Positions 41,624 to 50,198 of a stretch of DNA of 64,000 nt are shown here, one piece after another. The position numbers were made by a program, and so were the translations under genes. The notes under the pieces are model-generated. The model did no database searches. It had not been told where the DNA came from and saw only the letters and a program-made list of their open reading frames with translations. Each line of letters opens with the position of its first letter. The first letter of the stretch is position 1. The DNA is from Streptomyces fuscichromogenes (GTDB lineage: Bacteria; Actinomycetota; Actinomycetes; Streptomycetales; Streptomycetaceae), in contig NZ_BMML01000010.1 in NCBI RefSeq assembly GCF_014645815.1, positions 248,001 to 312,000 of the forward strand. The letters run 5' to 3'.

Positions 41624-42997
41624 GTGGCAGTGCAGCAGGCAGCAGGTCCGGACCCGTACTTCCCGGACAACGGCGATCCCCGGTACCGGGTGCATCGCTA
41701 TGAGCTCACGCTGGACTACCGGCCAGGACCCAACCGCCTGGCCGGCATGGCCCGGATCAACGCGATCGCGGGCCGGGCCGCGCTGCCCGAGTTCCAGCTG
41801 AACCTGGCGGACTTCAAGATCGGCCGGATCCGGGTGGACGGCCGCCAGCCGCACTGGACGCACCGGGGCGGCAGGCTGCGGATCAAGCCCGCGAAGCCGC
41901 TGCGCGCCGGGGCCGCCTTCACCGTGGAGATCCACTGGTCCGGCAACCCGAAGCCGGTGAACAGCCCGTGGGGCGGGATCGGCTGGGAGGAGCTGACCGA
42001 CGGTGCGCTGGTGGCCAGCCAGCCGACCGGCGCGCCCTCCTGGTTCCCGTGCAACGACCGGCCGGCCGACAAGGCGTCCTACCTGCTCTCGATCACCTGC
42101 CCGTCGGCGTACTCGGTGGTGGCCGGCGGCCGGCTGCTCACCCGTACCACCAAGGCGTCCACGACGACCTGGGTGTACGAGCAGGCGTCGCCGACGTCGA
42201 GCTATCTGGTGAGTCTCGCGATCGGCAAGTTCCAGACCGTGCTGCTGGGCGACCCGGGCTTCGGCGGGGTGCCGATGCACGGGCACATACCGGCGCATCT
42301 GCTCCCGGAGTTCTCCCGGGACTTCGCGCGGCAGCCCGCGATGATGGACCTGTTCCAACGGCTCTTCGGGCCCTACCCGTTCGACGAGTACGCGGTGGTC
42401 GTCGCCGACGAGGAGTTCGATGTCCCCGTCGAGGCCCAGGGGTTGTCGCTGTTCGGCGTCAACCACGTGGACGGGGCCCGGGGTTCGGAACGGCTGGTGG
42501 CGCATGAACTCGCCCACCAGTGGTTCGGCAACAGCGTGTCCATCGCCGACTGGCGGCACATCTGGCTGAACGAGGGGCTCGCCAAGTACGCGGAGTGGCT
42601 GTGGTCGGAGCGCTCCGGCGGCCGCAGCGCCCAGCAACTGGCGGCCACCGCCCACCGGTTGCTGTCCGGACTGCCGCAGGACATCCGGATCGCCGCCCCG
42701 GGCAGGAAGTCGATGTTCGACGACCGGCTCTACGAGCGGGGCGGTGTCGCGATCCACGCGATCCGCTGCGCGCTCGGCGACGAGCGGTTCTTCCACATGC
42801 TGCGGGCGTGGGCGGGGCTGCACCGGGGCGGGTCCGTGACGACGGCGACGTTCACGGCCCACGTCAACCGCTTCGCGGACGAGCCGCTGGACGGCCTGTT
42901 CGACGCCTGGGTGCACCGCGCGGCGCTGCCCGCGCTGCCCGCCCCGGTCGTCCCGGCCCGCCCGGCCCAGCCGCCCACCAGCGCCGAGTCGGCGTAG
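41624..42997 (+). CDS. M1-family metallopeptidase next to Pls-like NRPS
   Basis: A 457-residue member of the M1 (aminopeptidase N-like) family. Zinc ligands are in VAHELAHQWFGN and the glutamate of WLNEGLAKYAEWL, the normal HExxH-x18-E. The substrate-amine-binding motif is a divergent VEAQGLSLFG in place of GAMEN. There is no signal peptide, so it acts inside the cell. The GTG at 41624 has AGGGAG ten bases upstream; an ATG at 41531 would overlap the NRPS gene by 13 bases and is a reasonable alternative. Placement directly after a Pls-type synthetase suggests that it trims or degrades the cationic polymer, as epsilon-poly-lysine-degrading metallopeptidases do in producers, but this is inference. 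Confidence 0.88.
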   Translation: MAVQQAAGPDPYFPDNGDPRYRVHRYELTLDYRPGPNRLAGMARINAIAGRAALPEFQLNLADFKIGRIRVDGRQPHWTHRGGRLRIKPAKPLRAGAAFTVEIHWSGNPKPVNSPWGGIGWEELTDGALVASQPTGAPSWFPCNDRPADKASYLLSITCPSAYSVVAGGRLLTRTTKASTTTWVYEQASPTSSYLVSLAIGKFQTVLLGDPGFGGVPMHGHIPAHLLPEFSRDFARQPAMMDLFQRLFGPYPFDEYAVVVADEEFDVPVEAQGLSLFGVNHVDGARGSERLVAHELAHQWFGNSVSIADWRHIWLNEGLAKYAEWLWSERSGGRSAQQLAATAHRLLSGLPQDIRIAAPGRKSMFDDRLYERGGVAIHAIRCALGDERFFHMLRAWAGLHRGGSVTTATFTAHVNRFADEPLDGLFDAWVHRAALPALPAPVVPARPAQPPTSAESA

Positions 42998-43009
42998 GAA
43001 GGCCGACCC

Positions 43010-43411
43010 GTGACACCGAAGCGCCCCCGGCTGCAGCGTGCCGCCGCCTCCTGCCCGTGCGGTCTCCCGGAGCCGTACGAGAGGTGTTGTGCCCGGTTCC
43101 ACCGGGGTGAGGCGGCGGCGCCCACGGCCGAGACGCTGATGCGCTCGCGCTACAGCGCCTTCGTGAAGCGTGACGAGCCGTATCTGCTGCGTACCTGGCA
43201 TCCCCGGACCCGCCCGCCCCGCCTCGACCTCGACCCCGCGATGCGGTGGACCGGCCTGGAGATCCTGGCGACGGCCGACGGCTCGGCCTTCCACACCACC
43301 GGCACGGTGACCTTCCGGGCGTCCTTCAGGGGCGGTTCGCTGCACGAGCGCAGCCGGTTCGAGCGGGTCGAGGGCGCCTGGGTGTATCTGGACGGGGAGT
43401 TCCTGGACTAG
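43010..43411 (+). CDS. YchJ family protein (SEC-C motif, NTF2-like)
   Basis: A 133-residue YchJ-type protein: the N-terminal metal-binding SEC-C motif CPCGLPEPYERCC near residue 15, then an NTF2-like domain with TLMRSRYSAFV and WTGLEILATADG. Function of the family is unknown; zinc binding is expected. It starts 12 bases after the M1 peptidase gene with GTG, so it probably belongs to that transcript. Its last four bases overlap the end of the convergent gntR gene. Confidence 0.88.
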   Translation: MTPKRPRLQRAAASCPCGLPEPYERCCARFHRGEAAAPTAETLMRSRYSAFVKRDEPYLLRTWHPRTRPPRLDLDPAMRWTGLEILATADGSAFHTTGTVTFRASFRGGSLHERSRFERVEGAWVYLDGEFLD

Positions 43412-44109
43412 GGCGCCAGGACGTCCAGTTCCTGGAGGGCGCCCGTGGTGATCTCCCGGGTCAGCCGTTCCGCGCGGGGCGCGTCGCCCTCGCGCACCGC
43501 CTCCGCGACCTGGACGTGCAGGGTGACGGCGGCCGGATCGGGGTCCTCGAACATCACCTCGTGGTGGGTACGGCCGGTGAGGACCTCGGCCACCACGTCG
43601 CCGAGCCGGGCGAACATCTCGTTGCCGGACGCCGCCAGGATCACCCGGTGGAAGGCCACGTCGTGGACCAGGTACTCCTCCAGCTCGTGGCCGCGCGAAT
43701 GGGCCACCATGCCGAGCGCGCACTCGGTGAGCTCGGCGCACTGCGCGGCCGTGGCGTGCCGCGCCGTCAGACCGGCCGCCACCGGCTCGATCGCCGAGCG
43801 CAGCACGGTGAGCGAGCGCAGCTGGTGCGGACGGTCGGCGCCGGCCAGGCGCCAGCGGATGACCTGCGGGTCGTAGACGTTCCACGCGGCCTTGGGGCGG
43901 ACGGTGACGCCCACCCGGCGGCGGGACTCGACCAGGTGCATGGATTCGAGGACCCGGACCGCCTCGCGCATCACGGAGCGTGACACCTGGAAGTGCTGGG
44001 CCAGCTCGTCCGTGCGCAGGACGCTCCCCGGCGGGTACTCGCCCGCGGTGATGGCGGGGCCGAGGGTGTCCAGTACTCGGCCGTGCAGACCCCGGCCCGG
44101 TGTGCTCAT
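43408..44109 (-). CDS. gntR: GntR-family repressor of gluconate genes
   Basis: A 233-residue FadR-type GntR protein. The winged helix (about 5-75) holds LRTDELAQHFQVSRSVMREAVRVLESMHLV; the C-terminal FCD domain (about 90-220) has HDVAFHRVILAASGNEMF as metal/effector site. It diverges from gntK-gntP, the position of the gluconate regulator (SCO1678) in S. coelicolor. It presumably represses the operon and its own gene until gluconate or a metabolite binds. It overlaps the tail of the YchJ gene by four bases with no terminator between them. The ATG has no clear ribosome site. Confidence 0.88.
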   Translation of the reverse strand: MSTPGRGLHGRVLDTLGPAITAGEYPPGSVLRTDELAQHFQVSRSVMREAVRVLESMHLVESRRRVGVTVRPKAAWNVYDPQVIRWRLAGADRPHQLRSLTVLRSAIEPVAAGLTARHATAAQCAELTECALGMVAHSRGHELEEYLVHDVAFHRVILAASGNEMFARLGDVVAEVLTGRTHHEVMFEDPDPAAVTLHVQVAEAVREGDAPRAERLTREITTGALQELDVLAP

Positions 44110-44148
44110 GCACTCAGCGTACCGAGCGGATCACTGAGCCAAAAAGTC

Positions 44149-44189
44149 AGACTTATATGTCACAGACTCTTGAATTAGTCGTACCTAAT
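44149..44189. promoter_or_regulatory. Candidate GntR operators in gntR-gntK gap
   Basis: The gap is strikingly AT-rich for this genome. ATTAG-TCGTAC-CTAAT (44174-44189) is an inverted repeat resembling the T-N-GT-N3-AC-N-A core of FadR-type operators. GAC-TTATAT-GTC (44149-44160) is a second, weaker one and contains a TATAAG -10 for the minus strand. Both are placed to block both divergent promoters. Confidence 0.45.
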
Positions 44190-44240
44190 AGGTTTCAGTG
44201 TGGCGACAACGAGACCTCCGAAGCAGACAGCGAGGCAGTG

Positions 44241-44765
44241 ATGCGGACCCCGCACGTCGTCGTGGTGATGGGCGTCGCCGGCACGGGCAAGACCACGATC
44301 GGTCCCCTGCTCGCCGCCCGGCTCGGCGTCCCGTACGCCGAGGGCGACGACTTCCACCCGCCGGCCAACATCGCCAAGATGTCGGCCGGTCACCCGCTCG
44401 ACGACGCCGACCGGTGGCCGTGGCTGGACGCCATCGGTTCCTGGGCGCACGGGCGGGAGGGGCTGGGCGGGGTCGTCAGCGGCTCCGCGCTGAAGCGGTC
44501 CTACCGTGACCGGCTGCGGGCCGCGGCCCCCGGCGTCGTGTTCCTGCACCTGACCGGCGACCGGCACCTCATCGAGGACCGGATGTCACGCCGGCAGGGC
44601 CACTTCATGCCGACCGCGCTGCTGGACTCCCAGTTCGCCACGCTCCAGCCGCTGGGCGCGGACGAGGCCGGCGTCGCCGTGGACGTCTCGGGCACCCCCG
44701 CGGAGATCACCGCACGGGCCGTACGGGCCCTGGACACGCTGCCCGACCCCGCTCCGCAGCGGTAG
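44241..44765 (+). CDS. gntK: Gluconokinase
   Basis: A 174-residue P-loop kinase of the thermoresistant gluconokinase type. The Walker A is GVAGTGKTT (about 11-19), then AEGDDFHPPANIAKMSAGHPLDDADRWPW in normal family spacing gives the gluconate-binding part, and RQGHFMPTALLDSQFATLQPL is the lid and recognition end. It phosphorylates gluconate to 6-phosphogluconate, feeding the pentose phosphate path. GAGG precedes the ATG at 44241. Forms an operon with gntP, 49 bases downstream, opposite gntR. Confidence 0.93.
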   Translation: MRTPHVVVVMGVAGTGKTTIGPLLAARLGVPYAEGDDFHPPANIAKMSAGHPLDDADRWPWLDAIGSWAHGREGLGGVVSGSALKRSYRDRLRAAAPGVVFLHLTGDRHLIEDRMSRRQGHFMPTALLDSQFATLQPLGADEAGVAVDVSGTPAEITARAVRALDTLPDPAPQR

Positions 44766-44814
44766 CTCGCTCCTTCTTCCCTCTTTCCTCATCCCCTCAC
44801 CGCAAGGGACCCCC

Positions 44815-46212
44815 GTGACCGGACTCAGCGTCGAGATGCTGGCAGCGGACGCCGTCGCGCCCATCACCTCGGCCGGACATGCCAGGCTCGGCATCGCCGT
44901 GCTCGTGGGCATCGCCGTCATCGTCCTGCTCATCACCAAGTTCAAGCTCCACGCCTTCCTGGCGCTGACCATCGGCTCGCTCACGCTCGGCGCGCTCGCC
45001 GGGGCGCCGCTCGACAAGGTCATCACCAGCTTCACCACCGGGCTCGGCACCACCGTGGCCGGCGTGGGTGTCCTGATCGCGCTCGGGGCGATCCTGGGCA
45101 GGCTGCTGGCGGACTCCGGGGGCGCCGATCAGATCGTCGACACGATCCTCGCGAAGGCCGGCGGGCGGGCGATGCCCTGGGCGATGGTGCTGATCGCCTC
45201 CGTGGTCGGGCTGCCGCTGTTCTTCGAGGTCGGCATCGTGCTGCTCATCCCGGTGGTGCTGATGGTCGCCCGCCGCGGCAACTACTCGCTGATGCGCATC
45301 GGCATCCCGGCCCTCGCCGGTCTGTCCGTGATGCACGGGCTGGTGCCGCCGCACCCCGGCCCGCTGGTCGCGATCGACGCGGTGCACGCAAACCTGGGCG
45401 TGACCCTGGCGCTCGGCGTACTGGTCGCCGTCCCGACCGTGATCATCGCCGGTCCGCTGTTCTCGAAGGTCGCAGCCCGCTGGGTGGACGTGCAGGCGCC
45501 CGACCGGATGCTCCCGCAGCGGCCGTCCGAGGAGCTGGAGCACCGCCCCGGCTTCGGCGCCACCCTCGCCACCATCCTGCTGCCGGTCGTCCTGATGCTG
45601 GCCAAGGCGCTGGTCGACATAGTCGTCGACGACCCCGCCCACACCGTCCAGCGGGTCTTCGACGTCATCGGCTCCCCGCTGATCGCCCTGCTCGCGGCCG
45701 TGATCGTGGGCATGTTCACGCTGGGCCGGCCGGCCGGGTTCTCGCGGGAGCGGATCTCGCAGACCGTCGAGAAGGGCCTCCTGCCCATCGCGGGCATCCT
45801 CCTCATCGTCGGCGCGGGCGGCGGCTTCAAGCAGACGCTGATCGACTGCGGTGTCGGCCGGATGATCCTGGAGATATCCAGGGACTGGTCGATCCCGGCC
45901 CTGCTGCTGGCCTGGCTGATCGCGGTCGCGATCCGGCTCGCGACCGGCTCCGCGACGGTCGCCACGGTGTCGGCGGCGGGTCTGGTCGCTCCCCTGGCGG
46001 CCGACATGTCGACGACCCACACGGCGCTCCTGGTACTGGCCATCGGCGCGGGCTCGCTGTTCTTCAGCCATGTCAACGACGCGGGGTTCTGGCTGGTGAA
46101 GGAGTACTTCGGCCTGACCGTCGGCCAGACCCTCAAGACCTGGTCCGTCATGGAGACGATCATCTCGGTGGTCGGCGGCGGCCTGGTCCTGCTGCTGTCC
46201 CTGGTGATCTAG
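44815..46212 (+). CDS. gntP: Gluconate permease (GntP family)
   Basis: A 465-residue transporter with about 12 membrane segments. Family motifs include VVGLPLFFEVGIVLLIPVV near residue 125 and GLVPPHPGPLVA near 180. A GSLFFSHVNDAGFWLVKEYFG near the C-terminus is also diagnostic. It imports gluconate by proton symport for GntK. The GTG at 44815 has AAGGGA nine bases upstream. A long hairpin follows the stop. Confidence 0.94.
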   Translation: MTGLSVEMLAADAVAPITSAGHARLGIAVLVGIAVIVLLITKFKLHAFLALTIGSLTLGALAGAPLDKVITSFTTGLGTTVAGVGVLIALGAILGRLLADSGGADQIVDTILAKAGGRAMPWAMVLIASVVGLPLFFEVGIVLLIPVVLMVARRGNYSLMRIGIPALAGLSVMHGLVPPHPGPLVAIDAVHANLGVTLALGVLVAVPTVIIAGPLFSKVAARWVDVQAPDRMLPQRPSEELEHRPGFGATLATILLPVVLMLAKALVDIVVDDPAHTVQRVFDVIGSPLIALLAAVIVGMFTLGRPAGFSRERISQTVEKGLLPIAGILLIVGAGGGFKQTLIDCGVGRMILEISRDWSIPALLLAWLIAVAIRLATGSATVATVSAAGLVAPLAADMSTTHTALLVLAIGAGSLFFSHVNDAGFWLVKEYFGLTVGQTLKTWSVMETIISVVGGGLVLLLSLVI

Positions 46213-46249
46213 AAGCGGTCGGAGTCCGACGATGCGCCCGCTACGGCAC

Positions 46250-46304
46250 CGCCGGCCTCCACCATCCCGGCCGATCACCGCCACGGCGGGATGAGAGGCC
46301 GGCG
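46250..46304. terminator. Terminator between gntP and cytochrome b gene
   Basis: CGCCGGCCTC pairs with GAGGCCGGCG, and inside it CATCCCG pairs with CGGGATG. Together they give a long two-part stem in the gap between convergent genes. Confidence 0.75.
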
Positions 46305-46457
46305 ACTTCCGCGGTTTCCCCCGCGCCGTCCCCTCCCCACCGCAACACCGAACGGCCGCCGCAGTCCCCCTCCGCCGCGACGGCGGTCAGCCACGGTGGC
46401 GGGATCCGGCGGTGGCCGGTTCGGCGTCGGAGTGCGTTCGGTGGGGCCGGTGGGCGG

Positions 46458-47081
46458 CTACGGTCGCCACAGGGGGTGCTCGCGTTTGGCCCAGTCTCGG
46501 CTCACCGTGCCCGTGCGCAGGCCGCGGCGGGCCTCCGGGTCGCCCAGGGCCATGCCGATGTGGCCGGCCAGGACGATGCCGATGGTGAGGGCCAGCCAGT
46601 CGTGGACGAAGGTGGCCGAGGTGCGCCACATCAGTGGGGTGAGGTGGGTGAACCACATGAGCAGGCCGGTGCCGAGCATCACGAGGCTCGCGCCGGCGAT
46701 CCAGTTCGCGTAGATCTTCTGGCCGGCGTTGAACTTGCCCGCCGGGCGGGAGGACCGGCGCCGGTCGCGGCTCAGGGCGGCGTGCAGCCAGATCCGGTCG
46801 TGCGGGCCGAAGCGGTTCAGGAAGCCCAGGTCCCGGCGGAAGGCGCGGGAGGCGAGGCCGAGGAGGACCGGGACGGGGAGGGCGAGGCCCGCGCACTCGT
46901 GGATGCGGACGACCAGTTCACGGCGGCCGACGAGGACCGCCAGCTGCGGGATGTAGAGGCAGGCGGCTGTCGCGACGCAGATCCCCATCAGCAGCGCCGT
47001 ACCGCGGTGGACCCAGCGCGCGGCGGCGGTGAAGCGGCGCAGCCGGTCCGTGGCGGCCGGGGCCTCAGCTCGTAGGCTCAT
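46458..47081 (-). CDS. Cytochrome b/b6 domain membrane protein
   Basis: A 207-residue protein with four membrane helices of the prokaryotic cytochrome b561/formate dehydrogenase gamma kind. Candidate haem-ligand histidines are in RWVHRGT (helix 1), VRIHECAG (helix 2) and FVHDWLAL plus LAGHIGMAL (later helices). It overlaps the end of the Mo oxidoreductase gene by 17 bases, so the two are translated together. It should be the quinone-linked membrane partner that donates or accepts electrons for that enzyme, analogous to YedZ/MsrQ. The ATG at 47081 is preferred over a GTG at 47087. Confidence 0.85.
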   Translation of the reverse strand: MSLRAEAPAATDRLRRFTAAARWVHRGTALLMGICVATAACLYIPQLAVLVGRRELVVRIHECAGLALPVPVLLGLASRAFRRDLGFLNRFGPHDRIWLHAALSRDRRRSSRPAGKFNAGQKIYANWIAGASLVMLGTGLLMWFTHLTPLMWRTSATFVHDWLALTIGIVLAGHIGMALGDPEARRGLRTGTVSRDWAKREHPLWRP

Positions 47082-47805
47082 CGTCACGTCCGTTCGAGCG
47101 GCCGACCCAGGCGTCCACGTCGTAGCCCAGCTTCTCCCAGTAACCCGGTTCGACCTTGTCGCCGACCGTGATCCCGGAGAGCCACTTGGCCGATTTGTAG
47201 AAGTACATGGGGGCGACGTAGAGACGGACCGGGCCGCCGTGGTCGTGGGTGATGGGCTTGTTCTGCATGCGCAGCGCGACCAGGACGTCCGGCCGGCGGG
47301 CCTGGTCGAGGGTGAGGCTCTCGGTGTACGCGCCGTCGAAGCAGGTGAAGTGGATCGCCTTGGCCGAGTCCCGGACGCCCGCCAGGTCCAGCAGGTGCGA
47401 GAGCCGGACGCCTTCGAAGGGCGTGTCGGGGACCCGCCAGCCGGTCACGCACTGGACGTCCTTGACCAGCTTGGTCTGCGGCAGGGCGCGCAGGTCGGCC
47501 AGGGTGTACGTGCCCGGCCTGTCGACCAGCCCGTCGATCTTCAGCTGGTAGTCGGCGGCGGTCCTGTCCGGCACCGACCCGGTCACCGAGTAGTAGCGGA
47601 AGCCGCCGCCGTTCGGGAGCAGTCCGGTCAGGCCCGTGGGGTCCTTGCCGGAGAAGGCCCCGAGGACCGACTCGGTGACGCGTTGCAGCACCGGCGCGGT
47701 CACCAGGCCGAGCGCGCCGAGGCCGATGGTGCCGAGGAACACCCGGCGGCCGACCGGACTGCCCTCCTCGGTGTGCCGCGGTGCCTCGGGTTGTTCAGAG
47801 TTCAC
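47065..47805 (-). CDS. Tat-exported molybdopterin oxidoreductase (sulfite oxidase fold)
   Basis: A 246-residue MsrP/YedY-like enzyme. The N-terminus has a twin-arginine motif GRRVFLG (R20, R21) before a hydrophobic stretch, so it is exported folded with its cofactor. The molybdenum-ligand cysteine is C119 in DVQCVTGWRVPDTPF, and HDHGGPVRLYVAPMYFYKSAKWL is the typical C-terminal core. It may repair oxidised methionine or reduce another sulfoxide/N-oxide outside the membrane, with the overlapping cytochrome b gene as redox partner. A GTG at 47805 is the best in-frame start; it has no strong ribosome site. Confidence 0.87.
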   Translation of the reverse strand: MNSEQPEAPRHTEEGSPVGRRVFLGTIGLGALGLVTAPVLQRVTESVLGAFSGKDPTGLTGLLPNGGGFRYYSVTGSVPDRTAADYQLKIDGLVDRPGTYTLADLRALPQTKLVKDVQCVTGWRVPDTPFEGVRLSHLLDLAGVRDSAKAIHFTCFDGAYTESLTLDQARRPDVLVALRMQNKPITHDHGGPVRLYVAPMYFYKSAKWLSGITVGDKVEPGYWEKLGYDVDAWVGRSNGRDDEPTS

Positions 47806-47892
47806 GTACTCATTCGAACACCATCCGGGCGGGCTCGGCCACGAAATCCGGCGGCCGTAAGGAATCCACAACCTCTTCTCATCAAACGCCCC

Positions 47893-48912
47893 TCAGCCTC
47901 CCAGCACCCGCTCCCGGGCCGCCCGGAACGCCTCGCACGGGTCGCGGTCCGGGTAGGACCAGGGTGCCGGGGTGGCATGGCGGCCGATGCGCTGGAAGAG
48001 GGCCGCGGCCTCGGCGTACCGGCCGGCGCCGAAGGTGGCGTGGGCGAGGTGGTTGAGGTCGATGTGGCGCCGGGGATGCTCCTCGATCCCCCACTCCAGC
48101 CACCAGTCGAAGGCGGCCCCCAGGGCGCGCAGCGCGGCCGGGTCGGTCCAGTGCCCGGCGGCGGCCGGGTCGGCGGGGGCCTGGCCGGTGGCGGCCAGCA
48201 CCCGGTGGCGTTCGGCGTACGCGACGACCGGCAGGACGGCGAGCGGGGAGTCGGCCGGGGCCTCGGCCGCCGCGCGTTCCGCGAAGGCGTGCAGCTCGTA
48301 CGCGCCGCGGGTCTCGGTCTCCGCGATCCGGGCCGCCATCAGGTGATGGGCGTGATGGTGCTCGGGATGGCGGCGGCGCACCTCGGCGAAGGTGCGGCGC
48401 GTCTCCTCGTCGGTGCCCAGGTAGCGGGCCAGCAGGAGCAGGCCGAGCCACGGGGTGGGGTCGGCGGGGGCGAGCGCGGCGGCGCCGGCGCAGGCCTCGT
48501 GGGCCCGCACCGGGTCCTCCTTGCCGCGCAGGGCGCGCCGGGCCAGGGTCAGGGCGTACAGGGTGGCGGCGTCGGCCGAGCCGGGCTCGGCGAGCAGCCA
48601 CTCGCGGGCCCAGGCGACGGCGTAGGGCTCACGGGCCAGGACGGTCGCCCGGTGGCCCCGGCGGTCCCAGTCCTCACCCGTATGGAGCAACAGGGAGCGG
48701 GCGGGCTGCCAGCGCCCCTGGGCCAACGCGGCCCGCGCGGAGATGAGTTCGGCGTCGCCGAGGGCGTCGTCGGGACAGTGCTCGCACCTGGGGTGCGCTG
48801 CCGCGCGGGGACCTGAGGCGGCGGCCGGGGCTGGGACCGAGACGGCCTGGCCTGGGCCTAAGAGGGGCGGGGTTGGGGGCACCGCGGAACTTCCTGGTTG
48901 TCGGGCTGCCAT
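47893..48912 (-). CDS. Tetratricopeptide-like hypothetical protein
   Basis: A 339-residue Ala/Arg-rich helical protein with TPR-like repeats: EPGSADAATLYALTLARRAL, LAPADPTPWLGLLLLARYLG and GAGRYAEAAALFQRIGRHA. One CxxC (CEHCPDD) lies near residue 45. It is probably a soluble scaffold. No specific function can be given, and the first ~40 residues are low complexity. The ATG at 48912 is uncertain because no ribosome site precedes it; a GTG 15 bases upstream is also possible. Confidence 0.7.
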   Translation of the reverse strand: MAARQPGSSAVPPTPPLLGPGQAVSVPAPAAASGPRAAAHPRCEHCPDDALGDAELISARAALAQGRWQPARSLLLHTGEDWDRRGHRATVLAREPYAVAWAREWLLAEPGSADAATLYALTLARRALRGKEDPVRAHEACAGAAALAPADPTPWLGLLLLARYLGTDEETRRTFAEVRRRHPEHHHAHHLMAARIAETETRGAYELHAFAERAAAEAPADSPLAVLPVVAYAERHRVLAATGQAPADPAAAGHWTDPAALRALGAAFDWWLEWGIEEHPRRHIDLNHLAHATFGAGRYAEAAALFQRIGRHATPAPWSYPDRDPCEAFRAARERVLGG

Positions 48913-49271
48913 CGGCCGATCACGCACAGCAAACCCGCAGCCAAGACTTTGCGTCAAGCCGAACGGGGCTGGTACTCCGTTCAACTACCTTGCGTAGAGA
49001 GGAACTTGACGCGCGCCGGGGCCGGGTTGGCGTACCGTGGCCGCAGGGCATCCGGTTCCGGTTGTGGCGTACGCCATGGCGCCGGTCGCCCGGGCGTCGG
49101 ACCATGGCCGTAGGGTCCCGCCGCCGCCCCGATCCGCCCACCGTGATCGACCCGGGCGGCGTGACCGAGTCAACCGCCCGGTTCCGGGTACTCCGGAGCA
49201 ATCCCCATCCGGGAGCGCTACAGTCGGCCACTACGCACTCCGTAACCCGGCCGCAGATCGAGGTACGCAGC
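48913..49271. promoter_or_regulatory. Divergent gap between TPR-like and DMT transporter genes
   Basis: 359 bases without a believable gene. It contains the two divergent promoters, but no clear -10/-35 pair or palindrome was identified. Confidence 0.4.
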
Positions 49272-50165
49272 GTGTCCGTTCTGGTTCTGATTCTCGCCGT
49301 GAGCGCGGCCTGTTGCCTGGGCTTCGGGTTCGTGCTCCAGCAGAACGTCGCCCAGAAGGCACCGCTCAGCGACTTCCTGTCGCCGCGGCTGCTGCTCGAC
49401 CTGATGAGGGTGCCGCGCTGGCTCGGCGGTATCGGCCTGATGGTGGCCGGCATGGTCCTCGGCGCGATCGCCCTCGGCAAGGGCGAGATCTCCCTCGTCG
49501 AGCCGCTGCTCGCGACGAACCTCCTGTTCGCCCTCGCGCTCTCCCGGCACCAGACCAAGCACCCCCTCAGCCACCAGGGCTGGGCGGGCCTCATCCTGCT
49601 CGCGGGCGGGGTGACCACGTTCATCCTGGCCGGCCAGCCGCGCGGTGGCGACGCCGTGACCAACCCGGCACGGCACTGGCTGATCATCGGCGTGATGGTG
49701 GGCGTGGCCCTGCTGCTCACGACCTACGCCAAGCGGTCCCGCCTCAGCTCGGGCCCCACCCTGCTCGCCCTCGCCGCCGGGCTGCTCTACGGCGTCCAGG
49801 ACGCGCTGACCCGGGTCACCGGCACCCGCTTCTCCGAGGGCGGCATCATGGAGGTCCTGACCGGCTGGCAGCCGTACGGTGTGCTGGTCCTCGGGGTCAC
49901 CGGGCTGATCCTCGTGCAGAGCGCGTTCGAGACGGCGGAGCTGCGCAACTCGCTGCCCGCGCTCACCGCCGCCCAGCCGCTCGCCGGGATCCTCTGCGGG
50001 GTCGGCTTCCTCGGGGACCGGCTGCGCACCGACACCGGGGCACTGGCCTGGGAGGCGGCCGGGCTCGCGGCGATCGTGGCGGGCATCGTGCTGCTCGGGC
50101 TGCATCCCGCGATGCCGCGCGGTACGGCGCCGAAGGAGCCCTCGCTGAACCTCCAGCCGCGCTGA
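49272..50165 (+). CDS. DMT-superfamily transporter
   Basis: A 297-residue membrane protein with about nine or ten helices in two halves, of the drug/metabolite transporter type. GFGFVLQQNVAQKAPLSDFL after the first helix and the glycine-rich second half (LALAAGLLYGVQDALTRV) are typical, and there is some likeness to NIPA magnesium transporters. Substrate unknown. The GTG at 49272 has GAGG eight bases upstream; longer in-frame starts add Arg/Pro-rich sequence unlike a membrane protein. Confidence 0.8.
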   Translation: MSVLVLILAVSAACCLGFGFVLQQNVAQKAPLSDFLSPRLLLDLMRVPRWLGGIGLMVAGMVLGAIALGKGEISLVEPLLATNLLFALALSRHQTKHPLSHQGWAGLILLAGGVTTFILAGQPRGGDAVTNPARHWLIIGVMVGVALLLTTYAKRSRLSSGPTLLALAAGLLYGVQDALTRVTGTRFSEGGIMEVLTGWQPYGVLVLGVTGLILVQSAFETAELRNSLPALTAAQPLAGILCGVGFLGDRLRTDTGALAWEAAGLAAIVAGIVLLGLHPAMPRGTAPKEPSLNLQPR

Positions 50166-50198
50166 CGCCGACGGGCGCCCGCCTGCTTGGATGGCGGC

